Positions 35,365-48,615 of a stretch of 64,000 nucleotides of DNA are shown here, in pieces (position 1 is the stretch's first letter; every line of letters begins with the position of its first letter). The position numbers and the translations under genes were made by a program. Source of the stretch: Panorpa germanica (Eukaryota; Arthropoda; Insecta; Mecoptera; Panorpidae); NCBI GenBank assembly GCA_963678705.1, contig OY783203.1, positions 28,068,535-28,132,534 of the forward strand. The letters are read 5' to 3'. The notes under the pieces are model-generated. The model did not search any database. It had not been told where the DNA came from and saw only the letters and a list, made by a program, of their open reading frames with translations.

Positions 35365-35720
35365 ACATTCTCACTCCTTCCAAAAGAAAAAAAAAATCCT
35401 TATAAAAATAAAATTAAAACTGCTACTACTACTGCTTTGCTCCTCCTGTTTCTATTCTGCCAATTCTTCTCTTTCCTCGCTCTTTATCTCTATCTCCGCC
35501 ATCCACCTGTTCCCTTCACTGCCCCATTTTAAAAACTGCCCAATATTCTTTTTGCTTATTACCTTTTTCTCACATGAAAACTTAATGTGCTCCAATGTTT
35601 CTATCTCCGTTCCGCACACCCTGCACATCCTTTTCTCGCTATTTGCCCAGTATTCGACATCGCTTTCTCCGCGTTATATAGTTCGTGTAGGTGTATACAA
35701 TTCTGTATCTCCTGACTACT
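35365..35720 (-). pseudogene. LINE 3' end with CCHC knuckle, copy b
   Basis: Minus strand reads KRMCRVCGTEIETLEHIKFS followed by C, giving a complete C-x2-C-x8-H-x4-C knuckle, followed by a region matching copies a and c (WMAEI). It is shorter, with an A-rich end near 35,390. Confidence 0.65.
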
Positions 35721-35933
35721 AATTTTAGAATGAAAATGAAATATTACTTATTTTTTAAATTTGATCTATACATATGATATAAACGAGAATCTTGGATTAT
35801 ATTATTGATGGAATACGAACAATTTTAGGAGCACGGAAGGCGTACTACTGACAGTCAATATCCGTCAAGCTGTGACAGATGATTCAACGGAACCAGATAT
35901 ATGTCTACAAATGGTGAAATACAAATACACGCA

Positions 35934-35937
<4 letters not shown>

Positions 35938-36002
<65 letters not shown>
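35938..36002. repeat. (AT)n microsatellite
   Basis: About 65 bp of TA repeats with one ATAAAT interruption. Confidence 0.95.
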
Positions 36003-36003
<1 letters not shown>

Positions 36004-36154
36004 GATAGTATATATAGATAACGGCACATCATCAGAAATAAGTAAATATAATAAATAAAATAAGGACAAAAATAAAAATAAATTAACAAAAAAGAAAATT
36101 AAATATCTCATTTAATGAAAGTAACTATACCTCGCAAGGATATTCTTAATATTT

Positions 36155-36620
36155 AATATTTCTTTTTTATTTTATTTATTTATATTAATGTACAACATAT
36201 TAAGTTTATTGTGTAAAAATTTGAAGTCTATTGGAGTAAAACTGTGGGAGATATAGAGTTTTAGGTCTTCATCTCTCTGGTCTGGTTTCGTCTTTCTTTG
36301 AAACTTTTCAACGCGTTTTTCTCACACATAGCTTTTTCAGAGTCGGTGTATAAAATTAAAAAAACAATTAAAAAAAAAAACTCGACATGGTTATCTGCAG
36401 AAACTTATCAACTAATGAAATCATTTTAGTTTTTTGAATTCAGATAATCCAGTGATAAGTTATGAGTGGCACCACAATGTTACTTTTTTTTTGTGATGTC
36501 TACGGAGATTCACTGTCAATGGCGCATTACTTGATATTTATTTATGAAAATTTCACAAAATATTCTTCAAATGTTATTTTATAATGTAGTAATTATAGAA
36601 ATAATTATATATTAACTGTG
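36155..36620 (+). repeat. Dispersed repeat, copy 1 (TACAACATATTAAGTTTATT family)
   Basis: Aligns along its length with 57,330-57,873. Shared landmarks are TACAACATATTAAGTTTATT, GGTCTGGTTTCGTCTTT, CTCACACATAGCTTTTTCAG and the end AATTATATATTAACTGTG. This copy lacks about 90 bp present in the other. Confidence 0.8.
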
Positions 36621-37138
36621 ACATTAAAAAACATTATCGAAATATGCTTCTTTTTATCGTTTTGACATTAAACACTTCAAATCAACTAATTTGTATTACT
36701 ACTGAAATTGAATTATATTTTGTAAAATTTCCTGGTACGTCTATGTATATTCAGAATTAATAGAAATGATTTTTTTATATAATGAAAATTTGATTATAGC
36801 TGCAATTGTTGCTAAAGTATTTTCTTATCTTTACTTTTAAGTTGGTTCTTATTATAACTTCCAATTGAAAGAATCTGAACCCCGAGATACTCGTATCTAA
36901 AATGTAATGGCACTGAGTCTGGTACCATGTCATGACGAGCACAGAACATAATGAGGCGTCATTTATAACAAAAGCAATTCAGGTCAAAGTAAAAATATAC
37001 GAGTAGGAGAATATCCATTGAATCCGAATGAATAGTAGTAGAAATGAGGTAGTTGTCATGGGAAAGTGCATCGGTAGAATGTTATAATTATTTATGTACA
37101 ATTATAAAGGACATCGTTATCAAATTATACCATAGAGA
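36621..37138. other. Intergenic, no gene recognised
   Basis: AT-rich sequence between two repeats; nothing recognisable. Confidence 0.4.
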
Positions 37139-37140
37139 TA

Positions 37141-37398
37141 TAAGAATAGAGTGCGCGAAGGGTAAGGCCGCGTGTAAGAGGAAGCGATAAAGGTAAAGAG
37201 AGAGATAGCTGCCGACTGTCCTATCTGTCTCTTTCTAGCTAAACTGCTCCTGCTGGCTTGGTTGATTGGCGGTGAGCTAAGAGGTAAACAAGCAAGCAGA
37301 CACAATGCGTGGCTAGAAAGAGACACAGAGGACACTCGACAGCTATCCATCTCTTTGCTGTTATCGCAGTATTCAGCCTCTTGCGCACTCTATTTTTA
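37141..37398. mobile_element. Long-hairpin MITE
   Basis: The ends TAAGAATAGAGTGCGCG and CGCACTCTATTTTTA are inverted, flanked by TA on each side. Inverted similarity continues inward for about 90-100 bp per arm (for example AGCTGCCGACTGTCC against GGACACTCGACAGCT), leaving a loop of about 70 bp. It is much richer in GC than its surroundings. TA flanks suggest Tc1/mariner-type mobilisation. Confidence 0.75.
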
Positions 37399-37830
37399 TA
37401 CCTATATGAATTATACTGAAAATTTTGAATCCTATTCGGATAGCAGAGAAATTTAATCAAAATTTGAATCACGAGCATGGGAACTAATGAGAGTGAATGA
37501 GAGGCAAATATATATGACGTGTAGTTACACCAATTTAATAGAAATACCATTCTATAGATTTTCTAATAAGTAGTGTCTTTTTATGGGTTTTACTCTGAGG
37601 TGAGAAGCAATGGACTATTTTATATGATTGTACTCAGGATTACAAAATAAATAATTAAAAAATTTATATTATTCGGAGCTGAGGCGTATATATGTATATA
37701 TATACATCTCTTTACATAATCCAAAAAGGTTGAAATCAAATTTGCAAAATGTTTTATGAATTAAACATATTTCTATAGCATATTATTTCATGGAAAGATT
37801 ATTTTAATGGGTTCTATTCATTACTCTTAA

Positions 37831-38647
37831 GCACCGTTCCCACCTACTGAGTTTTAGTTTTAAATTTATAATTGACACTGCAATGATGTTGTGAAACATA
37901 AAGAAATAAAAATAATTATATTAAATTTAATAATTTATGTTATACATTTATATAAAATTCCGAGTCTGTATAATACTTGTAAAGTCGATGGTTCGCATTA
38001 AAAAGCAATGCTTTTTATCAATACACGAAATCCAGATTTTTCATCGTTTTGAAAAATAAATTAAAAAGTAGCGTGACTAAAATCACTGTAATTTGTAAAC
38101 TAAAGACCGGAATGACACATATCGATTTTGACAAATAGTGCCAACATTGAAAATAAATAGTATAATAAATAAACAATAAAGTTTTTTTTAACGATTATAT
38201 CGAAACTACTATTTATCGAACAATCGCCACGATATCGTAAGAACTACTAAACCAATTTTAATGAAAATTACACCACTTCTTCCTAATACTATTATCTATC
38301 ATGTAGTTTTTAAAACTACGTTTATTGGACAACCGTATTTTCAACAAAATTCAATTACAGTTACAGTTACAGTGGCGATAGTTAACGAACTTCACGGCAA
38401 ACATATTCGCACCATTTTTTAATATTTGTACGTAATTCTCTATGTAAATATCTAACTACGAAATTTGTACTATATTTAAAGATAATAATAAAAAATATAT
38501 ACTAGTATTTGAACAAAAACGATTATTTTTATGATACTTTTCTCGAGCGGTAAATAATATTAAATAAACTGTATTATTGACGGACGACACATGGACAATA
38601 AGTACTGATATCAAGATAAAAATTAAAACAATAGGTGGGAATGGGGC
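37831..38647. mobile_element. TTAA-flanked MITE, copy 2
   Basis: TTAA precedes GCACCGTTCCCACCTACTG, and CAATAGGTGGGAATGGGGC is followed by TTAT, a one-base-changed TTAA. The 817-bp AT-rich body has no ORF. The ends share the TTCCCAC core with copy 1 at 19,204-19,764, but the interiors differ. Confidence 0.7.
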
Positions 38648-40384
38648 TTATCTGATACTCGTACTCGCATATATTTCTATTAGTAACGGTGCTTGAATAA
38701 TTTAAACCGCCTCGGGACAAGTGTCAGATTATTCGCCCCTACTTAATGAAGTGCTTCAAATTATAATACGAAACATTTACGTCTAATAAATTATTACTAG
38801 TGAACTCATAGACTTTATTTGCGGTATTATTTGTGCTATGTACACATATATTTTAGTATATATTAGCAGTGCTGGCGTGTCTTTGGAGGCATAAGGATAA
38901 CTGTTACCCTTTAAAATTTCCTATATTATAATATTCCAACTGGATGTTTATATGTTTATTTTCTTATATGTTTGGTTCGAATTATGTATGGTAACTCGAA
39001 AAGGGTTCCAGTCATTTTCTTGAAAATTGCCTTATTCGTAGAGAAAAAAATTCTTTAAAGTTTCTTAATTCTTCTCGAAAAGAAGACCTTAAGCGTCCTT
39101 GGATTTTTCACTGGAAATCCGTAATTTTGGAAAAACTAAAAAAGAAATTTTACTTTTTGGTCTATAACTTTTAATTCGTAAAAGATAGAAAGTTGAAATT
39201 TGGCATGTGTATTACGGTGCTCAATGCTAACTTTTTTTGAAAATTAGAAATTGAAAAATTGCAAAAAGGGGCGTTGAGAAAATTAGGGAGCACGGTATGA
39301 AACTTTGCGGAAAACTCAAATTTTAGAATACATAATATTGAAATATGTTATTAAGAAAAAATTTTTATGCGATTTAGGCGATTTTTGCCCAGGGTAAACA
39401 TAGGACTAGAAAGTTGAAATTTTATATATAGGCTAACTTTGGTACCTAGTTTACAAATCAACCCCCGAACTTTGAAAAAAAGTTAGTCAAATTCCGAATA
39501 AATTGAAAATATTTTATATTTTGTTGAAAATAATATATTTCTTTAATCAGTTTATATGAGAAATTATTTGTTATAGCTATATAATATATATATATATATA
39601 TAATATAGAATGAGTTTAATATTTCAATTTAAAAATGGAATTAAAATTTGAAATGAAGTTCATCTCACACCTAATAGACAGTCGTCACTTGCGACGGGGG
39701 TAAACTCCTGTGTATATCGTCACTAATATACACTATATATATATATATATGTGTAACTATAATATGTAACTGTGTTTAGCGAGATACATATTATTATTGC
39801 AGTATCAAATATAATGATACAAACATTTTCAATTTAATGCTCCCCTATTAAGGAACGTCACGTGCCACCACTGTGTGCATGTGTGTTTAGATTTAGACAG
39901 ATATACCCGTATGTATTTTCAATTAAATTATTATTTTATATTTGTTTTGAAAATATGTCACATGTCATGTTTCCTTCTTTGTTAGCTATTTCATTATTTG
40001 CTCTCCTTTTGTAAAGTTGACTTAGCTATAATTCTCTTATTTTGTGGATGTCTTTCCCGTTTTATTTGACACTTACTGCTACAGATACATTATATAAGAA
40101 ATGTAACTAGATACTCGTGGGAATCTGAGTGAAGCAAATCTAAAATAGACATAGATTTATTAAACATATTTGTTTTTCTCCTTTTGATTGAAATATAAAT
40201 ATATTTGACAAATATTTAATTAAACAGAAACATTTAAGACCAATTAAAATTAAAATAGTTGGTTAATGCTGAACAACTCGAAGACACTCTACTGAAAAAA
40301 TCGAAGTCGGAAGTAGTTGTTTGCATTGTGACAGATCCCAATAGATAAGATTATTATTTATAAATTTTTTAAATGCTCTTTACC

Positions 40385-40435
<51 letters not shown>

Positions 40436-42060
40436 AAAAGAAATAAATTGCCCTTTTAACAATATAATGCCCCACCGTTGAACCCTGCCACGGATATAAA
40501 GTATTTGTCTGAGAAGTTTTCTTAGAAAATGATCCGAACCCCCAGGCTGTTTGGATTTGTTGTCTGCAACACCCAACAACAGACAGACAAAAACGATTAT
40601 AATATTACATCAGAAAATGATTGATCTTGAAAAATGCTTTACTTTGAATTTTCTTTGCGTTTTTTTAATATTTATGTTTTTATATCACAATATTCCATCA
40701 ACTATCTTTACTTAAGCTAGTATGCTTCGTTCAAACCAGTGTGACCTTAACATGCGACATCCAAATCGATATAACATGTAACTTAATACATCGGCATCCT
40801 TTATCGGTACTACCTATTTCTAATACTAATATAAGTAATAAAAACCAGGTGAATTCTTTATTTTTTTTGACACAACGTCCAAAATATTCGAAAACTTCAC
40901 TAATGATCCAACTGAAGAGTTGGGTCGTAGTGATCGTTGTTGAGCATTTCGACGCAATGTTTAAACATAACGCAAAAATTAAAGATGATGATGACAGAAA
41001 AAATCACTTTATATGATTCGGAAAGAGATATTTTATTGGATTTTATTTTATTATATAATTACGTTAAATAAGCTTAATAAAATTAATTTTAATTCATATT
41101 TAACCGCCATTTATACACTTTTCTTCATACCATAACCTAACTTAATAAATAAACAATGTTCATTATCATTTAGAATATATTTCTTTTATGAAAAATTTAT
41201 TTTGTTTGTAGATATAGCTTTTGTTACAGAGCTATTTAACCAACTATCGCAATCTTTATTGTTTCAACACTCGCAAGCAAGTGAAATGGGAAAAACTGCG
41301 ATCCTGAGCGTGATTGTTATGAACACTAAGTGGAACGCACCTTTAATAAACGAGTCATGTCTTCGATTTAAAATGAGTTTGAACTATCGAACAGAAGTAG
41401 TTCAGATCCGGGATCGAATCGGTCTTCTAACTGATATTTTAATACTCATAAAATTGATGATAACGACTCATAACAAGAACAAGAACTTACCAAATCATAA
41501 CAATATTATAGAAATATATTTTTTTCACACAGATTGTACACGTCTAGTATTTTTGAAATAGATCCGGGGGTATTATTGACCACACCGTATCATTCCACAA
41601 TTTATTTCTCTCTTATTTTTTTTTTTGACACAGTGAAGACAGTTTACCTGATCGCTAATTGCTTTTGACATTTTTTTTTTATATTTTCTAAAAATTCCTA
41701 AAATATAAAAAATCAGCTAGAAATAGCGACATTACTGACAGATAAGCAATAAACTAGGGTTTGCAGACAGACGGACTTCTAATGCATTAGCAGGTACACG
41801 TTTTACTGACATTTTTTAATGTCAGGTTATGATATCCTCTTCCTCTGGGTTATGAACCTCAGGAAACATTGATCCGGCTGCTGATAGTGTCTTGTGACTG
41901 ACTGCATTCTTGAAGGCCAAATCTACTTTTTAAGAAAGACATATAGACAAATATATATATATATATACACCACAAACTTCATTCTTAATGTCATTTGTAA
42001 GAGTAATGAGCCCAATAGGCGATCAACATTGTTGTCAACTTTAAGTTCACAATAAAGGTG
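38648..42060. other. Intergenic, no gene recognised
   Basis: Contains (AT)n runs at about 39,583-39,602, 39,735-39,752, 40,388-40,434 and 41,948-41,968. The open frames at 40,741-41,016 and 41,202-41,561 have no recognisable domain, no family motif and AT-driven composition. Phrases such as AAGTTGAAATTTGGCATGTG (about 39,190) suggest degraded repeats. Confidence 0.45.
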
Positions 42061-42069
42061 AATGAAAAT

Positions 42070-42180
42070 GAATTTTTTAATTGTTAATATCTCTTAACAT
42101 ATAAGGAGTTATTAAAAAACTTTATCAATATATAGTACACTTTTATAGAAATTAAGACATAGGACACAAGCCCATTGCAC
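42070..42180 (+). repeat. Dispersed repeat unit, internally deleted copy
   Basis: Matches 23,440-23,580 but lacks the segment carrying TTTGAGGTTCTAGTAACCCA. Ends AAGACATAGGACACAAGCCC. Confidence 0.65.
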
Positions 42181-42277
42181 CACAATACATGACCGATCAG
42201 TATGTGGTCAATATCAGTTAATAGCTAATAGCTGTTGCGATCCTCCTATAAGTTAAAATAATTTTTATACATAGGTT

Positions 42278-42680
42278 CTTTCAACAAGAGCGATAATTTA
42301 ATGAATGTTTCAACAAGAGCAGTAATTTAATGGATGTTTCAATAAGAGCGGTTATTTTATGGAGATTTCAACAAGAGCGGTAATTTAATGGATGTTTCAA
42401 CAAGAGCGGTAATTTTATGAATGTTTCAACAAGAGCGGTAATTTTATGGATGTTTCAACAAGAGCGATAATTTAATGAATGTTTCAATAAAAGCGGTATT
42501 TTTATGGATGTTTCAATAAGAGCGGTCATTTAATGGATGTTTCAACAAGAGCGGTAATTTTATGGATGTTTCAACAAGAGCGGTTATTTTATGGATATTT
42601 CAACAAGAGCGGAAATTTAATGGATACTTCAATAAGAGCGGTCATTTTATGAATGTTTCAGCGAGAGCAGTCATTTTAAA
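42278..42680 (+). repeat. 29-bp minisatellite array 2, 14 units
   Basis: Fourteen units of 29 bp, better conserved than array 1 at 28.7 kb. Variants alternate between AATTTAATG and AATTTTATG, and between GGATG and GAATG, giving a mosaic of unit types. Flanking sequences do not match those of array 1. Confidence 0.95.
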
Positions 42681-45112
42681 TCAATAAATAAACGCAATAT
42701 TTCGGTGATATTTGGCAAATTGTATTTCATTACTAACCTCAGAGTTTGTACTTTTGATTAAAATGAAAATATCACCAATTTTCACGAAAATATTGAATGG
42801 AGCTTAAAAGAACGGAGTTTTACGGTACCAATAACTGAAGGAACTTTTTCTTAACGTAACAAAAAGTAACGTGTTTCGGTCTCTGTAAACTACTAGCAAA
42901 GATTTTCAGTACAGTGTTTAGTAAGAATCAAAGATTCAAATCACAACTGACATTGCAAACTCTAGAGAATAATAGCGATAAAACAAAATAGTATCCTTAC
43001 GTAAACAACACCGTAACTCGTATTATAAAACTCGCAAACAAAAATTGAATACAATTCAAAGACTTGTCAATATTAAACACAAAACAATTCTTGTTGTCTA
43101 TGAATAATTGACACTAGTTGAATAAAACTTTGTTTTATTGTCATCATAAAAGGGTTTTACTTGGTACGCTTTGTTTTTGGTATTCTCTATAGTCCCAGTC
43201 CGTACTCCACAGTTCGCAGTTCGCAGTTCGCAGTTTGTAGTGTCCTCTTACTGTTTATATTCTCAATGTTCAGTTTATTGTTTGAAATAAATATCTAAAC
43301 TATTTTGTAAATTACTCACTTTCTGTTGTTTGACGCTTAGTTTGTTATGTACAATGCGAGTACACTCCTCTTTTGCGTGGACAAAGTAAAGTGCGGGAAA
43401 ATAAGGAGGGATGTAGGGTTGTTTTCACGCGAGGGATGGAGGTATATGTGGAAAGGGTGTTGGTATTTATACTTGGTATTGTTATAAAAATAAACATCTA
43501 TTTTTATTTGTTTGAGTTACTTTTTTTTAATTACATATACATAGAATGTTAGATTGTTCTAAAACTGATGTGTCAGTATATACAGCGGCCATCTTGTTGA
43601 TATACATTTTACATTTTGCATTGTAGAAGTTGTAAGAACGCATCGTATGGTCGATGCTGGAACTAAGTGTGTACAACGTTCACGTTGGAAGAAGTTCGGG
43701 CTGTTGTCGGTCTTTTGAACCGCATCAAAAGGGATTTTACTACCTTCACCACACACTTAAACCACATATCATGCACAGCTACACGAATCGTAAAACAAAG
43801 GAAGTATTTATTTACAGTGTTAGTGTCAATAATATCAAAAAATTATTAAAATAATTAAATTGTTCGTTCCACCGTGTGGTAGGAAACTTGCCATGTCAAT
43901 CTTCCAATATTTGATTCACAAAGTGGGGACATACATTTGAATCAAACGTTCACTGTATCGTCTGGAGGCGTCTTAATCCACAAGTATTGGAATACCGTCC
44001 GTTTTTTGTTGCCAGACTTGTCGGACTCTGCTCGGAAATATACAAAAAATCACTTAGGATTGCTTAGCTATTTTTATTAGACTTTAAAACGATTTGTTTT
44101 ATAATTAAAAATAAAAAAACTGGTGTAGCCACACTTTAAGTAGGTACAAGACTTTTACGTAAATGATGAAAATGTTGTGAAATTTAGAGGATCGATAAAA
44201 ATAGTTAAAATACATGTAGTCTCAAAATTTTATTGACCTAGGGTTCATAATTTTCTTTTTTTAAATGATTATAAATAGCCAATTTCCATTATAAATTTTA
44301 GCTCAATGTCACCACATAACATAATTTTTAACTATAAAAAAATGGTGACAAATAAAAAAAATCTTTTTTGAACTACTAAATAAAGATAATTATCAAAACA
44401 ATATAATAAAGGTATATGTATATTTTCCATTGCTGCTTGTGCAAATGATTCGAACTTTTACGAAAATTTTCGCGAGCCCGAAACGATCAATCGACTTGAA
44501 ATTTTCAAGATTATTAGTTAATGATATCCTTTATAATTTAAAAAGAACTGGTGACAACAACCTTAAAGTATAAAGTCAAATCAAGTGTAAATTTTTGTTG
44601 CAGGAATATCGATACACATCGCTGCATCCGATATGAAAATTATCAAAGTGTTACCACTGCTCATTTTGTTATTAACAGATATAATTGATTATGTGATGTG
44701 TAGAATGAGTTAGTATGTATGTATGTATGTACGATGGAGAGAGAGAGAAAAAATAATTTGCATATAAACAAAGATTTTTTTCATTTGATAGAACACAATA
44801 TTTTTAATCTAAACATAATTCTCGTGATATCAAAGGTGGAGTTTGATTTCATCAATTATCAATTCAATTAAAAATATTTCGAATATTGCTTTGATGAAGG
44901 CAAAAATATTTTATAAAATGTTCACACACGTGGATAATTATATTCTAATTCAAAAACAGATTGAGATTATTTCAATAAATCAGTTACCCCAAAAATTAAT
45001 TAATTAAATTAACTTTCATTTAACGCCAGCAACAAGAGCAATTCCCGCTTATACATCCGGGTAGTACAGTGGTGTAGCAACGAGCCCAGGATTATCTAGT
45101 TACACTTGCTAT
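42681..45112. other. Intergenic, no gene recognised
   Basis: Holds a 7-bp tandem (CAGTTCG, four units) around 43,210-43,237 and a short GTAT tetranucleotide run at 44,713-44,731. ORFs at 43.56-43.85 kb overlap one another on both strands with no motif. Confidence 0.45.
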
Positions 45113-45470
45113 CCCAGTAAACATGCGGGTGAAGTTCTATTAAAGAAACCAATTCCTTTTCACTCAGATTTCAGTTAAATGTCACTTGTGAAAAAAAAAA
45201 TTTGTCATAATCTTTTCATAGGAATATTCTTTCTCTTTCAAACATCATACATTTATATGGAGTTGTTGTCTCTTTTACATTTTAAAATATTTATTTTAGA
45301 TAAATAAAATAGATATTTTAATTTTAATAAATATTTCTTATATTAAGATAAAATTCCACAGAAAAAGAAACAAGATATATCTGTCTCTGTTACACTTTAA
45401 TGATTTATTTGCTTCACTGGTACGATAGTGAAGCCAGGTGAAGTGCTTTTGTCATTTGTAGTTCATATCA
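45113..45470 (+). mobile_element. Diverged partial copy of CCCAGTAAACA element
   Basis: Starts CCCAGTAAACAT and later carries AATATTCTTTCTCTTTCAAA and ATCATACATTTA, resembling the reverse of the 3' part of the full copies (AATATTCTTTCTTTTTCCAA, ATCATTCATTAA). No matching second end was found. Confidence 0.4.
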
Positions 45471-46181
45471 CTGACTTTCCTTGAATGAGTGAAATCAAAT
45501 TGAATTGTTTCACGACAAAATAATCATACGCAACTTCAATATGATATCAAAGTGACTCCAAAATCTTCACAGCTAGTAATCAAATTAAGACACTTATATT
45601 AACATTATATTTAAATTTAGCAAAGTCTATATATTATTAGTCTGTAGATTATCTCAAAGTCAAAGTACATACAATTTAAAATAAAAATCACACAGTATTA
45701 TGACAAGCTAGTAAGAGAAACGTATTTAACAAAATTCTATGAAAAATATTACTAAAAGAAAAGCAAAAAAAATATGACAAAATGAAAGTGTTTTTTGTAT
45801 AAATGTTCCACCGGTTTACGACTATATGAAGCATTTGTGTCCACCTTCACGAAATTTAATTTCAAGCTATCAACTTTTATATCAGCATTTATTATTTACC
45901 TTAGAGAAATACGAAAAATATTTTCCATTCATTTTACAATAAAAAACAAATGTTTTACAGTTTTTTAAACAAAGGAAATAGAGCTTCATACAGTTTATCA
46001 TATTTTCTTGTCTCTGCATGTTAGTGATGTAAATAGGATTGATAATTTGTTTTCGATATTCGTATTTGATTGTATCGAGATTTCATCGAATCAGTTTGCT
46101 AATTGTTTGTTTTGTAATCTGGTCGATCTGGTCCGATATGCGAAGCTAAAATGTTTTGGAGCCGGACATTTCTGCTTACTG
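45471..46181. other. Intergenic, no gene recognised
   Basis: AT-rich, with one short open frame near 46.0-46.2 kb that runs into the DNA element; no support for a gene. Confidence 0.4.
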
Positions 46182-46980
46182 CCCAGTAAACATTTTTGAG
46201 TAAATTCTACTTAATTTCTATTACATATCATGAGTTTTTTGTCTGGAACGTGTTCGTTTTCTATTCAGTCGTTCATAGGAAAGGCCCTTTTTATGAGTTA
46301 CAGACATCACAACGACGGTTCACTGCTGAATTAAAAGCGACTCCAGTTTATGATTTATGACCGGAGTTATAAACTTGACACTAGCAGGGATGGCAGGGGT
46401 ATAAAACTTAATGGAATTTTACTTTTTAGAGTCTGCAAAATATAAATATTTAAATGAAGAAATAAATAGATGTAATCTTTAGTACGGATCGTGATTTTTT
46501 TAATGAATATTATTCATCTTCAACAATACTCGTTATATTAGTTTTGTACATTGTTTTGGTGATTCAAAAATCCACGATCGGCAGGTCTGCGTTAGGTTTA
46601 AAACCTCTGTCTTAGCATGGCTGTTTACAGTTCTAATACTCGTATTCGTTTAAACACATTATATTCGGAGATTGAGGGAGACAGCGTGTGCCTATTACCA
46701 TTAAAGAAATATTTGTTGAAAAAGGATAGCATATACTTTAAACATACTGTACTGAACGAAATACTATACAAGTATACAAGTGTAACGGTGAAAAATATAT
46801 TTTACTTGTCTAACCGCATCTCGTTTCTCTCTCACTTTGGAATGAAAATGAACTAAACAAATATATATCCTAGTGTGAAAGAAACAACTGCTACTTGAGA
46901 ACTTGTAAAGCGTTAGAATAGAATTGTACGAGTGACTCGAACGTCACTAAATAGAGCACTTCACCAAATTGTTTACTGGG
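46182..46980 (+). mobile_element. CCCAGTAAACA DNA element, copy 3
   Basis: 799 bp bounded by CCCAGTAAACATTTTTGAG and CACCAAATTGTTTACTGGG, with TG on each side as a possible 2-bp duplication. It carries the longest version of the shared ORF (46,617-46,856, 79 codons, ending FGMKMN), preserved also in copy 1. A deletion near the 3' side removes part of what copy 2 has. Confidence 0.82.
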
Positions 46981-48290
46981 TGATAGTGAGGTATTAGCCG
47001 CCATTTTCCAGTTGTGATTCCTCATGTTAACTAACACATTAGGAAGTTGACATTCACATCAAATTTACTTAGTTTCCTACAAACAATATAGATCAGAAGC
47101 GTATAGAATTCGAATGCGACAACTCTCGGACATGACCAAATATCAGAATCGATATTTGTGCGAGAAAGGGTGACTTACGGACAACAATAAGAAAAAACGT
47201 GATCGTTTCGACGAAGTTTCAGATCGGAAACTGAGGCTTAAGTTTCAGAAACAAAATGCAACCAATAGTCGCTCAACTAGCGCCAATAGCCTCTACTTGT
47301 CAAGATGTTAAACTTTAAAATACGTAACCAAATATATTTTCGAACTGTCGCTTAGAACAGGCTTCGAAAACTTTTACACAAAGCTTAATCAGACATATTC
47401 GACATTACTGCGATACGAAAAAATCTTTGTAGGGATATTGTTGTACTGGTTATAATCACTATGTGGTATTTAAATATCTGTAGTAAAAATTCAGTTACAT
47501 ACACTAAATCATTCTCGACCAAAAAAAAAAGTAGGGGAAGAAACACATTATGAGATGTTTGCACATCAAAAAGAATTAACTGGAGATGGGTTTATATAAG
47601 TGGTTATGATTGATATGCCAAGTCAAAAATTAACAAACAAAGAAAAAAGATGAACAGTTGGAAGTGGGGAACATTCGCACTGGTTTTCGTACCATAGTAT
47701 ACTATGAACACCACATAGTTATTCTGAAGTGTGCAAGAATGCAAGAAACTTGAACGGCGTTTAGCACTAGGAGGTAACGATGCTGAAGAAATGGATGTCG
47801 GAAAATTGATCGATGACTTCACAAGTGCCAAAGCAACGCGGGTACCATACCAATCTTACAAACACCGAAATACAAAAAGTTTTCCTTTCGTTATTTTTGA
47901 TTTAATTAGGATTCTGTAATCACTTTTTGTAAACTTATAATTTTTATCCTTCCAATATTGTTCAAAGTGAGATTGTTATAAAAAATATGAATGACAATTA
48001 TAAATATTATCAGTTCTTCTTTCTCTTTCTCGTAGTAAATTTTCTAAGAAAGTAAAAGCAACATAAATAGTGACACAAATGACAGTTATAGACTTTTTGA
48101 GGTTATGTGTAATGCCCCGCCATTTTCTTTTTTTGTAATTAATGGTTGTGAAGTTAGGAACTAAAACCAAGGTGTAAAAACAATGTTGATAATGCAAGCT
48201 GTCAATTATAAATTAAAAACTGTATAGCATTTTGAAATAATAACACCTATAATCTTAGGTTCATAAATTTACAACACTGCTTGCATATTT

Positions 48291-48293
<3 letters not shown>
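46981..48293. other. Intergenic, no gene recognised
   Basis: AT-rich. A plus-strand open frame at 47,731-47,919 (LALGGNDAEEMDVGKLIDDF) has a somewhat coding-like composition but no start context, splice sites or recognised motif. Confidence 0.4.

Positions 48294-48364
<71 letters not shown>
48294..48364. repeat. (AT)n microsatellite
   Basis: About 70 bp of TA repeats with a single TG interruption. Confidence 0.95.
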
Positions 48365-48366
<2 letters not shown>

Positions 48367-48496
48367 TGATATTGCATTGTGATTAAAATTATTTGATCTA
48401 ATTTTAGAAACGCGTTTGAATTAAAACATCCTGACATTTAAGAAATGTTGTGTCACATCCGATATATCATTAGGTGTTGATTTAAATATTTTTCAG

Positions 48497-48615
48497 TCTA
48501 TGCCCATCTCTACTATATACGTCCCATGAAAAATGTTGAAGCATCGATCTCTGAGATAACTGACAGTCTGCGAGATTGGGTTGAAGATAATCTTAAAACT
48601 TTGAATTGGATATGA
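48497..48615 (+). CDS. Candidate terminal coding exon of an unidentified gene
   Basis: A polypyrimidine-AG acceptor (atttttcag) precedes 39 codons ending in TGA. They read YAHLYYIRPMKNVEASISEI then TDSLRDWVEDNLKTLNWI. The amphipathic helix ending in W-x3-N-x5-W-I recalls the C-terminal ends of M1-family aminopeptidases, but that is only a resemblance. AATAAA occurs about 190 bp downstream. No partner exon was found within the upstream 10 kb, so this may also be a detached fragment or a chance frame. Confidence 0.35.

Noticed and set aside
35865-36111. Tyr-Ile-rich proteins at the (AT)n tracts
   Set aside because: Direct translation of dinucleotide repeats; the same occurs at 27.6, 40.4 and 55.3 kb.
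41202-41561. 119-codon open frame as a gene
   Set aside because: No recognisable domain, AT-driven composition, and no splice or start context beyond a chance AG; long frames occur by chance in this much sequence.
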